Part shown: positions 45,757 through 57,815 of the stretch, in pieces
How the letters are laid out: each line of letters starts with the position of its first letter
Position numbering within the stretch: the first letter of the stretch is position 1
Source: Orychophragmus violaceus
Lineage: Eukaryota > Streptophyta > Magnoliopsida > Brassicales > Brassicaceae
Assembly (NCBI GenBank): GCA_030180135.1
Contig: CM058239.1
Location: 66,099,823 to 66,163,822 of the forward strand
Reading direction: 5' to 3'
DNA length: 64,000 bases
The notes under the pieces: model-generated
What the model was told of the DNA's origin: nothing
Database searches by the model: none
Seen by the model: the letters and a program-made list of their open reading frames with translations, nothing else
Program-made: the position numbers and the translations under genes

Positions 45757-46345
45757 ACTGGAATCTCTGTATTCATAATCCTTTTGTCTCAAAATCTCGA
45801 TTAGTCATAAGGCAAGATTAGTGTCATCCTTATAAAGCCTAATCTTGTTCATCGGACTCTGATTTGATACTGACAATCCAAACGACTCGGGAAAGTCCGT
45901 TTGAGCATGGCCATGCATTTTCCAGTATTCAAATCTCCGATTGGCCTAGAGTATTCACTCCATTTATATTGGAGGGACAAATCCCGTCTTGTTCCATCAC
46001 TGTAAACTACTCATTTCATAATACACCCAAACAAGGTCCTTATAACTATCGCTTAACGACAGCATTAGACAATGATCAAAGCGCATTAGTTCATGTGCAG
46101 TCACATGCATGCGAACTCAGGTCTAAGGACTATACTCTATAGTCGTAGTAAGAATCTCTTATGACACAGATATAAATATCCTGAAGAGTTCTTATAGTCG
46201 GGTCTTGTCCGGTCGTATGTACCCTACATACACCTATGTACTGACTTTGATGCCGTGCATCTATGACACACTGAGACTTTGTCATAAGTCACATACCAAT
46301 CCAGTCTCACACGGTTGTTGGTGTTCCAATTTCAACAACCTTCGA
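45757..46345 (-). other. Copia-3 3' untranslated region, left of the Copia-2 insertion
   Basis: Matches 25413-25990 of Copia-1. Continues at 53600 on the other side of Copia-2. Confidence 0.8.
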
Positions 46346-46350
46346 CTAGG
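46346..46350 (+). repeat. Target site duplication of Copia-2, left (CTAGG)
   Basis: Repeated at 53595-53599. In Copia-1 the same spot reads CGACTAGGGACA without a break. Confidence 0.93.
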
Positions 46351-47026
46351 TGTTGGAATTGTGTCCAGTAATCTCAGTACTGTCTCTAGAAAGTAAGAGT
46401 ATGTCAATGATCAGACATAAGTCATATAATACTGGGGGTCATGATGGCTTGCTAGAGTCCGCTCATGATCTATAAGTCTTGGACTTATTGCCTTTATTAT
46501 ATGATCCCATATGGGTCACACGCCTAAGCTAACAGGAAAGTTATAGGAACGGCTTAGCAGAAGTACGGTAAAAGTGCTAGGCATTTACTGTACTTAGAGA
46601 GAATAAAAGGGTTTGGCCACTGTGTGTCGATCGATGCACAAGGTGTGTCGATCGACACAGTGCGCGAACGCCTTCGAGTTATTTGGTATTTGGGCCAAAT
46701 GGCCCAAGAGGAACCGGACGAGTTTTATAAATAAAACTCGAGTCTGTTTTCCTCTGTAACCCTAACTGAGCCGCCAACTCTCTCTCTACTGCGACGCCTC
46801 CTAGCTCGGTCTAGCAGCCGTTTTTCTGTGATCGCGTGTGTGAGCCTTTGGAGGATTCATCTCTCGGTGTTTCTCTGATCTCTGACCTGTTCTATCTCCT
46901 TCCGCTGCAATTAACAGGTAAAAGGTGAGATCTAATCATTGTTTCTAATCAAGAGAACCTAGATCCGCATGTTTAGGATAATCTGAATCAGAGAATTGAA
47001 TCAGGATTCATCTAAACATTCTTTCA
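46351..47026 (+). mobile_element. Copia-2 5' LTR
   Basis: Starts TGTTGGAATTGTG and ends ATTCTTTCA, so the right half of the TGTTGG...CCAACA inverted repeat is lost. The first 250 or so bases match Copia-1 and -3 closely; the later part is different. Hairpin at 46561-46595, TCGATCGATGCAC-type segment at 46626-46660. Confidence 0.95.
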
Positions 47027-47039
47027 GTGGTATCAGAGC
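47027..47039 (+). other. Copia-2 primer-binding site
   Basis: GTGGTATCAGAGC directly after the LTR. Confidence 0.9.
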
Positions 47040-48580
47040 TATTGGTTCTGGTTTTTCTTGTTTAGATTCAAGTTTAGGATTGTTTTCTTGTTTAAGAAGT
47101 GTTTTGAATCAACTACTGATAAGAGAAATCACTTAAGCAACAAGGAATTGAAACCTAAACACATTTGAAATCGCAAAAACCAAACTATATTGATTTGGAA
47201 TGCGATTTTTCAAAAGTGAGAATCGGCTGTGATCGCATGGATCGATCGATACGATCGCATGGATCGGTCGACACAATCCGAGAATATCTCGGCCAAACCT
47301 GATAACCGTCCGTGCATGCGTAAGAGCATCGATCGATACAGGATCGATGCACGATCAATGCAGGATTGATGCTTAGAGCATCGACCGATGCGGTTGATGG
47401 ATCGATCGATGCGGTTGGTTCATCGACCGATATGGTTGGTTTAAGGCTCGGTTTAATGATTTTATTAAAATTATAAACGTCACGGTTCAATAAACAGAAT
47501 TAATAATTTTATTAAGTTCTGGTTAAACCGGGATAAGAAATCCAATGTCGAAATAATTATTGGATTTAGTGCCTAAACCAGGATTTTCTAATTTGATTTG
47601 GTTGGACCAAATAAATTGAGAAAATCCGGTTTAGTAAATAACCGGTTGACAATTGTGGTCATCGTAGTAATTAAAATTTGGTTAGACCAATTTTAATGAA
47701 CCAGACCGGTTATGTCATTTAATTGGACAATTGGGTCATGTCTTGGACATGGACCAATTCTTGGGCCTCGGGCCAAGAAGTTAAAACAATTGGGCCAATT
47801 ATTTGAGTCTTTCTTCAGATTAATTTAGAATTTATTTTATAAAATTATAAAGTCGATTTTAAATTAAAGTTTCCGAAATTTTGAAATTAGAAAGTTTCTT
47901 AAATTAGAAGTTTCTAGATTTGCGGATTTTGGATTTTAAAGAAATTTCTAAAGTTAGAAAGTTTCCGTTTTTAGAAAGTTTCCAATTTTAGAAAGTTTCC
48001 AAAAATAGTAGGTTTCCAAAAATGGAAAGTTTCCCGAAATAGTAATCTTCTATTTTGGGAATGAATTTTTAAATAAACCTACGAACCTCAAAAATATCAA
48101 GCGTTGGATGTCTTGTCCATTCTATGTCAGCTGTCAAAGCCCATTCAATTGTATTCATGGCCTTACAGTGTGAGGGTGTCTACTTTTGCGTGGATAAGAC
48201 GGTTTGTGATTCATAAATGTCATTGGGAGTCCCAGACATTAATGATTACATGACTGTATAGTCTGGTTTTCTTGACTAGGCCATCGGGAGTCCCGGGCCT
48301 TGAGACATCAGAGTGGATTGGGCCTCGGGCCCAGATTCACAACCAAGAGTTATATCACGGATATAATTAGCCGACATAGGGCTTACCGATATAAGCTGAG
48401 GTTTGGTGATGGCCAGTGGCCCACTTTAATCTTAGTTATATGTGGATCTTGGAATCATTATATTCTATTGAGGGTAACTTATGTTATTGAATATAATGCG
48501 TGATTAATCATATTAAATTTAATACGAGATTAATCATATTGAACATATTAACTAAAATCCTTTTATCTTAATTTTCAGTT
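47040..48580 (+). other. Copia-2 5' leader
   Basis: GATCG-rich tract at 47215-47445, AGAAAGTTTCC repeats at 47865-48050, conserved 67-codon ORF at 48300-48503. The last 500 bases match Copia-1, -3 and -4 much better than the gag that follows. Confidence 0.8.
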
Positions 48581-49471
48581 ATGACTAGCACAAACAATCA
48601 AAACACTTTCTCGATCCGGTCTGTCCTTAAGATGGACAAGCTGAACGGATCAAATTTCTTGACTTGGTCGCGGAACCTGAGGCTAGTCCTCAGGCAGGAG
48701 AGAAAGGACTATGTCCTTGAGAGAGCTCTCCCCGTGAGGATCGGGTCCAATGCTTCTCATGCAGTATATGATGCTTGGAATAAGCATTATAATGATAAGG
48801 TAGATGTGCGTGGTCTGATATTGGCTACCATGGACTCAGACTTGCAGAAACAATATGAGAACATGGAGTCGCCAATAGAGATGATCAGCAGCCTGAAATT
48901 GAAATTTCAGGAGCAGATAAGAGTGGAGAGATACCAGTTGGTTAAATCTCTCACTAGCTGCAAGCTACCAAATGATCATCCAGTGAGTCCTCATGTCAGT
49001 AAAATGATGGGTTACATTGATAACCTGAGGAAACTGGATTATCCAGTTAGCCAAGAATTGGCAACTGAGATCATTCTGCAGTCACTGCCGTCAAGCTATG
49101 ATAAGTTCAGAAGGAACTATATCAAGAAAGGCTTAACGAAGACGCTGACTAAACTGCATGATATGCTCAAGACAGTTGAGCCAAACGTGAAGAGTACCCT
49201 GTACAATCTCATGAATGAGAAGGGTAGGTTTACTAAACCTAATGCTGACAAGGGTGAAGACAAAGTTGTCCAGATTTTGAATCATGGCAAGCGTGTGTCT
49301 TCTGAGCCCGAGTCAGATACCTCTTACGTTGGTAAGTGCTGCTACTGTAAGGAGACAGGGCATTGGAAGAGAAATTGCATTAAATTCATGGAAGATGATG
49401 AGGAGTTGAAGTTGATGTATGCGACTACTTCCTCAGGTATTCATGTTATTGCTTCAAGTTCTACCTTATAG
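48581..49471 (+). CDS. Copia-2 Gag-like protein (296 aa)
   Basis: Begins MTSTNNQNTFSIRSVLKMDK, aligns along its length with residues 1 to about 300 of the Copia-1 polyprotein, and has an intact zinc knuckle CCYCKETGHWKRNC near residue 257. Gag forms the particle that packages element RNA. It is clearly diverged from Copia-1 but has no break. It ends at a TAG where Copia-1 has the Trp codon just before the protease active site; DTGCG follows in the same frame after the stop. So the element now makes Gag alone, unless the TAG is read through. Confidence 0.85.
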   Translation: MTSTNNQNTFSIRSVLKMDKLNGSNFLTWSRNLRLVLRQERKDYVLERALPVRIGSNASHAVYDAWNKHYNDKVDVRGLILATMDSDLQKQYENMESPIEMISSLKLKFQEQIRVERYQLVKSLTSCKLPNDHPVSPHVSKMMGYIDNLRKLDYPVSQELATEIILQSLPSSYDKFRRNYIKKGLTKTLTKLHDMLKTVEPNVKSTLYNLMNEKGRFTKPNADKGEDKVVQILNHGKRVSSEPESDTSYVGKCCYCKETGHWKRNCIKFMEDDEELKLMYATTSSGIHVIASSSTL

Positions 49472-52075
49472 GTATTGGATACTGGTTGTGGCACTGATAT
49501 TTGTTATAATATGCAGAGCCTGGGCAACAGTAGAACTTTGAAGGAAGGGCAAGTGAAACTACATGTCTGGAAGGAGCTTGGGATGCTGCCTCAGCCGTAG
49601 GGTTTTTCACTTATAGATCCCTTTTAGGCTTGGTTTTGTATTAAGTAATTGCTACAATGTACCTGCTTTAAGCAGAGTTGTCTTTCATTTTCTTGTAAGA
49701 ATTTGAATGTTTTTCATTTTGATAAAAGACAAGTTTTGTTCTTTTGATCTTAATGAAATATTAATTGTAGCACCCTATTCATGGAATGGGTTTTACATCT
49801 TAAACCAAAGAGTGCCTAATTGTAACATAAATACCAAATTGGTTTAAATCTGATGAATTAAACCTGATTTTCCTTGGCATAAAAGTCTTGGTCACATAGA
49901 GTAAGTCGGATTCAGAAATCCCATAGTCATGGACTGTTGGGCTCATTTGATAAAATATCTTATGAGACTTGAATTCTGTTTACTAGACCAAAAGGTAAAG
50001 GGCCTATCTTAGCCGAGCTAGAGAAAGGCCCAAAGGCTTATTGGACCTGGAACATACTCGTGTATGTGGCCCAATGAGCAGTAATGCCAGAGAAAATCTC
50101 CTGTACTTCATTGTCTCTACTGATTACTTCAGTGAGTGTGACTGTGTTCATTTGATGAGACACAAGTCGGAATTCTTTGACATGGTCGAAAGAGTTCCAG
50201 AATGAAGTATAGGATCTGAGTGACAAAAGTATTAAGACTCTGGATTAAATCACGAGTGAGAATACTTAAGTCATTGATTGTGTGATCATCTAAATGAGTG
50301 TGAAATCGTTTCACAGCTCATTTCTCCTGAAAACCTGAAGGTGTTTCTGTGAGAAAGAATCAGATCTTATTAGAAATGATTAAAGATGAGTCACACGAAT
50401 CTTCCATGATATTATTTAAGAATAACGCTCTAGAAATATCTAAGTTTACGCTGAAAAGGTTCCACCAATATCAGTTGAAAGACACCACGTAAATGTGGAT
50501 TGGAATCGATCCAAATTCGTCTTTACTGAGTATTTGTAGTTGTGCTACTTCGCTGGTTGTCCTAGGGAAACCAAGGCTTGTTACTTTTACGTCCATTCTG
50601 TTTTCTAAGAAGGGAAGTTATTTTCCAAGAAGAACAGTGGGAGTAAAAGTATAACTCGAAGAAATTCGAGAAATACAGGAGGCTGCTCAACCTGTTGAGG
50701 GAGAGCAACGGATGGATTTACAGATTTCTGTAGAATCTACACCTGTGGAGCCTGAAGTTCGCAGATATGAATGAATCAGTTACTAATCAGAGAGTGATTT
50801 CTCGTCATTAGTTGAACCTGATAATCATTGAAAGTTCGCATGATCTGATGATCATTGAGAGCGACGAATCTGCGAAATTCAAAGAAGCGAAAGTGAGCCC
50901 GGACTCCGAAAATTACACTATGTGTAAGATTAGCTTCATTGATCCATTCATGGATGGAAGCAAAAATATCGGAGTTGGAATCTTCGTTCTGTTGAAGTAG
51001 TCAAGGTTTTGACTTGAACAGGAACGAAGCAGAACTGTGTGTTTACTAATAGTTGGAATCTTCGTTCTGTTGAAGTAGTCAAGGTTTTGACTTGAACAGG
51101 AACGAAGCGGAACTATGTGTTTACTAATAGATTAGTGGGAGCGATATTGTATTTCTCATATTGTATGTCGATGACATACTGATTCTCGGAAAAGACGTCC
51201 CAATGCTGCAGTCGGTTAAGGACTGGCTTGGGAGTTGGTTCTAATGATTGACATGGGTAAAGCCACGTATGTTTTTGGATTTTGGATCTAAAGATAGAGA
51301 TCCGAAAGAGCTGGTAGGACAAAGTCAGGATTCTTATCCCGACAAAGTCCTACACGTTTTCAGCATTCCAAGAAGGGTTTTATGCCAATGTCACATGGCA
51401 TTACGTTAAGCAAGACACAGTGTCCTACGATAACTGCTGAGCTTAAATGCATGGATAAGATTCCATATGCGTCGGCAATTGGATCTATCATGTATGCCAT
51501 GAAACGTACTTGTTTGATGTTGCTTTAATGTTAAGCAAGACAAGTAAAGACCAGTCAAATCCAGCAAAGAATCACTGGATTGCCGTAAAGAATGTCCTAA
51601 AGTATTTGAGAAATACTTAGGATAAGTTCTTGATTTACGGAGAAAGTGAGGTGCTACAAGTCGGTAGAGTCTGAAAGGCAAGTTTCCAATAGACAAAGAT
51701 GATTTCCGATCACAGTCCGGTTATATCTTGTGTCTATCTGGCGGTGCAAGGCACTGTTGCTGACTCCATGACTTAGGCTGAACATTTCGCAGCTTGGGAA
51801 GTGGCGAAAGAGGTTGTTTGGAAAGAAGAGTTCGTCACTGAACTTGATGTGATTTCCAGCATAGATGAGACTAGCTGCACATCAGAGGTCCAAACACCTT
51901 AAGGATAGGTATAACCTATTCCGTGAGATAAATGACAGAGATGTTAAGTAGATCAGCAAGTTTCAACGAATGAGAACGTTGCTAATCTATTAACGAAGCC
52001 ACTCCTTAGGCCTAAGCACGAGTCGCGGACTGTTGCTGTAGGATAAGTGAAATTAAGATGTAGTCTTAATTTCAG
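49472..52075 (+). pseudogene. Copia-2 pol remnant
   Basis: In order: VLDTGCGTDICYNM (protease, 49472), scraps of integrase near 50020-50160, a reverse transcriptase scrap YVDDILILGKDV near 51165, SAIGSIMYAMK near 51475 and RNase H pieces near 51750-51900. Many stops and frameshifts; several domains are too short. It cannot supply reverse transcriptase or integrase. Confidence 0.85.
50975..51130 (+). repeat. 78-bp tandem duplication in the Copia-2 pol remnant
   Basis: Units 50975-51052 and 51053-51130 start TTGGAATCTTCGTTCTGTTG and differ at two positions. Confidence 0.95.
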
Positions 52076-52905
52076 TGGGAGTTATTAAAGGGCTTTATTT
52101 AGTTATTGGATATGTTCTTGAAATAACATTTAAGATGTTTAATGAAATTATTATTTCAAGATTATTTTAACTGTGATGAAATAATCGTTCCAAAGTGATA
52201 TAAACCATTTTATAGGTCATCGAAGTAAATGACTTGATCTTGAGTTATCAAAGTCATTTAGCTTGATCATGAGACCCTATATTTGATAAATGACTTATAT
52301 CATTATGTCCCTAGTCGAAGATTGTTGAAATTGGAACACCAACAACCGTGTGAGACTGGATTGGTACGTGACTTATGACAAAGTCTCAGTGTGTCATAGA
52401 TGCGCGGCATCAAAGTCAGTACATAGGTGTATGTTGGGGAACATACGACCGGACAAGACCCGCTTATAAGAACTCTTCAGGATATTTATATCTGTGTCAT
52501 AAGAGATTCTTACTACGACTATAGAGTATAGTCCTTAGACCTGAGTTCGCATGCATGTGACTGCACATGGACTGATGCACTTTGATCATTGTCTAACGCT
52601 GTCGTTCTGCGATAGTTATAAGGACCTTGTTTGGGTACATTATGAAATGAGTAGTTTACAGTGATGGAACAAGACGGGATTTGTCCCTCCAATATAAATG
52701 GAGTGAATATCTCTAGGCCAATCGGAGATTTGAATACTGGAAAATGCATGGCCATGCTCAAACGGACTGTCCCGAGTCGTTTGGATTGTCAGTATCAAAT
52801 CAGAGTCCGATGAACAAGATTAGGCTTTATAAGGATGACACTAATCTTGCCTTATGACTAATCGAGATATTGAGACAAAAGGATTATGAATACAGAGATT
52901 CCAGT

Positions 52906-52918
52906 ACAAGTGGGAGAT
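52906..52918 (+). other. Copia-2 polypurine tract
   Basis: ACAAGTGGGAGAT next to the 3' LTR, intact. Confidence 0.9.
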
Positions 52919-53594
52919 TGTTGGAATTGTGTCCAGTAATCTCAGTACTGTCTCTAGAAAGTAAGAGTATGTCAATGATCAGACATAAGTCATATAATAC
53001 TGGGGGTCATGATGGCTTGCTAGAGTCCGCTCATGATCTATAAGTCTTGGACTTATTGCCTTTATTATATGATCCCATATGGGTCACACGCCTAAGCTAA
53101 CAGGAAAGTTATAGGAACGGCTTAGCAGAAGTACGGTAAAAGTGCTAGGCATTTACTGTACTTAGAGAGAATAAAAGGGTTTGGCCACTGTGTGTCGATC
53201 GATGCACAAGGTGTGTCGATCGACACAGTGCGCGAACGCCTTCGAGTTATTTGGTATTTGGGCCAAATGGCCCAAGAGGAACCGGACGAGTTTTATAAAT
53301 AAAACTCGAGTCTGTTTTCCTCTGTAACCCTAACTGAGCCGCCAACTCTCTCTCTACTGCGACGCCTCCTAGCTCGGTCTAGCAGCCGTTTTTCTGTGAT
53401 CGCGTGTGTGAGCCTTTGGAGGATTCATCTCTCGGTGTTTCTCTGATCTCTGACCTGTTCTATCTCCTTCCGCTGCAATTAACAGGTAAAAGGTGAGATC
53501 TAATCATTGTTTCTAATCAAGAGAACCTAGATCCGCATGTTTAGGATAATCTGAATCAGAGAATTGAATCAGGATTCATCTAAACATTCTTTCA
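52919..53594 (+). mobile_element. Copia-2 3' LTR
   Basis: 676 bases, no difference seen from 46351-47026. Confidence 0.95.
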
Positions 53595-53599
53595 CTAGG
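53595..53599 (+). repeat. Target site duplication of Copia-2, right (CTAGG)
   Basis: Matches 46346-46350. Confidence 0.93.
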
Positions 53600-53839
53600 G
53601 ACATGATGATATAAGCCATCTATCAAATATAGGGTCTCATGATCAAGCTAAATGACTTTGATAACTCAAGATCAAGTCACTTACTTCGATGACCTACAAA
53701 ATGGTTCATATCACTTTGGAACGATTATTTCATCACAGTTACAATAATCTTGAAATAATAATTTCATTAAACATAAAATGTTTTACAAGAACATATCAAA
53801 TAACTAAATAAAGCCCTCAAACTCCCACTCAAATTTAGA

Positions 53840-55177
53840 TTACATTTCAATGTTTCTAATGCCTACAGCTTCAGTCAGGAACTCGAGCTTAGGTCTTGGG
53901 AGTGGCTTTGTCAACGGATCAGCGACGTTATCATCTGTCTGAACTCGGCTGATCTTGACTTCCTTTCTATTAATGATGTCACGTATCAAGTGAAATCTTC
54001 TTAGAACATGCTTGGATTTCTGGTGTGATCTTGGTTCCTTTGCCTGAGCAATAGCACCATTGTTATCACAAAACAGTGCCAGAGGCTCAGCCGCATTTGG
54101 TATCACACCTAGTTCAATAATGAACTTTCGTATCCAAACAGCTTCCTTCGCAGCTTCTGAAGCGGCGATATATTCAGCTTCTGTAGTGGAATCAGCAACG
54201 GTGTCTTGCTTGGAGCTTCTCCAACTGATTGCACCGCCATTCAGACAAAAGATATAACCGGACTGTGACCGGAAATCATCTTGGTCTGTCTGGAAACTTG
54301 CGTCCGTGAATCCACTGACTTTAAGCACATCACTTCCACCGTATACCAAGAACTTGTCCTTAGTATGTCTTAGATACTTCAGGATGTTCTTGACGGCAAT
54401 CCAATGGTTTTCACCTGGATTTGACTGGTATCTACTCGTCATGCTTAATGCATAAGCAACATCAGGACGAGTACAGATCATGGCATACATGACAGATCCT
54501 ATTGCAGATGCATAAGGAATATTCTTCATGCGCTCAAGCTCAACAGCCGTCGTAGGGCTCTGCTTCTTGCTTAGCGTTGTGCCATGTACCATTGGCGTGA
54601 AGCCCTTCTTGGAATCTTTCATGCTGAATCTTTGTAGGACTTTGTCAATGTATGAATCTTGACACAAGCCTATCAGCCTTCTAGATCTATCCCGGTAGAT
54701 CCTGATTCCAAGAACGTATGCGGCTTCACCCATGTCTTTCATGGAAAAACAACTTCCAAGCCAGTCCTTTACCGACTTCAGCATTGGAACGTCGTTTCTG
54801 AGAAGCAGTATGTCATCGACATACAGAATAAGAAATACTATCTTGCTCCCACTAGTTTTCTTATACACGCATTGTTCCACTTCGTTTCTGATGAAGTCAA
54901 ATTGCTTGATCGCTTCATCAAAACGAAGATTCCAGCTCCTCGATGCTTGCTTCAATCCATAAATGGATTTATGAAGCTTGCATACTTTCCCAGCATTCTT
55001 TGGATCTATGTAACCGTCAGGTTGTGTCATATACACATCCTCTTCCAGAATTCCATTCAGGAAGGCGGTTTTTACGTCCATCTGCCAAATTTCATAATCA
55101 TGAAAAGCTGCAGTTGCTAGTAGAATCCGAATAGATTTCATCATTGCCACTGGGGAATAGGTTTCATCGTAATCCAC
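53840..55177 (-). pseudogene. Copia-3 pol, second part (reverse transcriptase to RNase H)
   Basis: 445 codons, from DYDETYSPVAMMKS to RNIEM, nearly identical to the last third of the Copia-1 polyprotein. YVDDILLLRND, TEAEYIAAS and the C-terminus are intact. It is out of frame with the first part because two bases are missing near 55189 compared with Copia-1 (27602 region). The apparent ATG start is just an internal Met. Confidence 0.93.
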
Positions 55178-57815
55178 ACCGTGAACTTGTGAAACCTTTT
55201 GCTACCAACCTGGCTTTATAAATCTGGACATTTCCATCCACGTCAATCTTCTTCTTGAAGATCCATTTGCACTCGATGGCTTTTACACCAGCGGGTAAGT
55301 CAACCAACGAAAACACTTGGTTGACCGACATGGAGTCCATTTCGGAATCAGTGGCCTTACGCCACTTAGAGGAATCTGGGCCCATCATGGCTTGATTGAA
55401 GTTCGATGGTTCATCACCATCAATGATCAGAAGATCATGACAGTTAGTCACGAGGAATCCTTGATATCTCTCGGGTTCGTGACGGATCCTCCCGGATCTT
55501 CGAACTTCAGGTACTACAGGTTCAGGCTCTACAATTTCTTGTAGGTCCTCCTGCTGCTCTTCCTCATTAGGTTGAGCAGTATCCTGTTCATCTTGAATTT
55601 CTTCAAGCAGTACCTTACTCCCACTGTCTTTCTTAGAGAGAAACTCCCTCTCAAGAAAGTTACAATCCCGGGCAACAAAGATCTTGTTCTCGGAACGTAG
55701 ATAGAAGTAATAAGCCTTGGTTTCCTTCGGATAACCAATGAAGTAGCATTTATCAGACTTTGGTGTAAGCTTGTCTGAGATTAATCTCTTGACATAGGCT
55801 TCACAACCCCAAATTCTAAGATAAGACAGCACTGGAGCTACTCCAGACCATAATTCATATGGTGTCTTTGCTACTGCTTTCGATGGCGCTCTATTTAGAG
55901 TGAACACTGCTGTTAGCAGAGCATATCCCCAAAGGGATATTGGAAGGTCTGTGTGACTCATCATAGATCGAACCATATCCAATAAGGTCCGATTTCTCCT
56001 CTCAGACACACCATTCCATTGAGGTGTTCCAGGAGGAGTGAGTTGGGACACGATCCCACACTCTCTTAGATGATCACTGAATTCTTGGCTTAAGTATTCT
56101 CCTCCTCGGTCGGACCGAAGAGCCTTAATGCTTTTGCCAAGTTGGTTTTGTACTTCATTTTGGAATTCTCTGAACTTCTCAAAAGATTCAGACTTATGTT
56201 TCATTAAATAAACATATCCATACCTACTGAAATCATCAGTGAAGGTAATGAAGTACTGATAGTTTCCTCTTGCATTTGTGGACATTGGGCCACACACATC
56301 AGTGTGTATCAGGCCCAATAAGTCACTGGCCCTCTCGTTAGGTTTATTAAAGGGGGCCCGTGTCATTTTGCCCATCATGCAGGATTCGCATTTCTCACAT
56401 GACTCAAAGTCAAATGAGCCAAGAAGTCCATTCGAATGGAGCCTCTTGATGCGTTTCTCGCTGATGTGCCCTAAACGACAATGCCATAGAAACGTTCGGT
56501 TCTCCTCATTAGGTTTGAACCGTTTGGTATCAATGTTATAAATTGGCGCGGATTGATCAAGTATGTAAAGCCCATTCGTAAGAGGGGCACAACCATAGAA
56601 CAAATTGTTGCGATTGAAGGAACATAATTTATTCTTAACTAAAAAATCATAACCTTCCAAATCCAACAAAGAAATTGAAATAATATTTCTGCTTATCGCA
56701 GGTACAAAATAACAATTATTGAGTTCTAAAATCAATCCCGAAGGTAAAGACAACAAGTATGTGCCTACAGCTAGTGCAGGAACTTTCGCTCCATTCCCAA
56801 CTCGTAGCTCCACTTGTCCTTGCTTCAGCCTTCTACTGTTGCTGAGTGCCTGCATATTAGTACAAATATGAGCCCCACAACCAGTATCCATAACCCATGA
56901 GGTATTATCAGAAGTAGTTGTATTAACTTCTATAACAAAAATACCAGGTGAAGAAGTCTCGAGAGTCTTCTTCTTCAATTCCTTTAGACCTTCTTGGAAT
57001 TTCTTACATTCTCTCCTCCAATGCCCTGGTTCTTTACAGAACCTGCAGATGTCAGTAGGCCCAGCCTTGGATTTGGGCTTGGGCTTTGGCGTGTCCTTGT
57101 CCGAGACTTGGACAGCCTTAGCCTTTCCCTTATCCTTAGCAGAGGATTTCTTAAAGCCCTTGCCCTTTTGCACCATAAGCACATTGGGGTCCTTGGCGGT
57201 TTTCCTCAAGTTGGGCTCTGCAGTCTTGAGCATTCCGTGAAGCTCAGGCAATGTCTTACTCAAGCCATGCATATTAAAGTTCAGAATGAACTGATCATAG
57301 CTTGCAGGTAAAGACTGCAGAACGATGTCGCAGGCAAGTTCCTGGCTGATAGGGCAGTCGAGTTTCTGAAGATGATCGAGATAACCCATCATCTTCAAGA
57401 CATGAGGACTCACTGCCGCATTAGCAGCCAACTTACAGTCTAAGAGGTTCTTAACTGTCTGAAACCTCTCAGTCCTTGCTTGCTCCTGAAAAAGCGATTT
57501 CAGGCTTGCCATTATCTCGATGGGTGAGAACACACTCTCGAACTGCATTTGCAGCTCAGCAGTCATTGTCGCCAACATCAGGCAATAGACATCATTTTCA
57601 TCTGACGAATGCTTTTCCCAAGCATTATGCAGAGTCCTGGCGGCATTGTTAGGAGGCCTCTCGGGGAGGGGATCACGAAGGACATAATCCTTCTTCTCCT
57701 GCTTGAGGACCAGCCTCAAGTTCCTTGACCACGTCAGGAAGTTCGTTCCAGTCAGCTTCTCCTTCTCGAGAACAGACCGGATTGAGAATGTGTTTTGAGT
57801 GCTTGTAGTAGTCAT
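55164..57815 (-). pseudogene. Copia-3 gag-pol, first part (Gag to start of reverse transcriptase)
   Basis: 883 codons from MTTTSTQNTFS. Gag, zinc knuckle (CRFCKEPGHWRREC), protease (DTGCG), and integrase with its zinc-binding site and catalytic D, D, E are all intact. The frame leaves the family sequence after VAKGF because of the two-base deletion and stops a few codons later. Apart from this one break the element is coding-complete, so its loss of function is recent. Confidence 0.95.

Larger units (their letters stand above)
46351..53594 (+). mobile_element. Copia-2, non-autonomous LTR retrotransposon
   Basis: 7244 bases. Two 676 bp LTRs that I cannot tell apart, primer site, long leader, a complete gag-like frame (48581-49471), a wrecked pol region and a polypurine tract. 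CTAGG is duplicated at both ends. It is therefore young as an insertion, although its pol had decayed before it moved. It interrupts the 3' untranslated region of Copia-3 in the opposite orientation. Confidence 0.95.
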
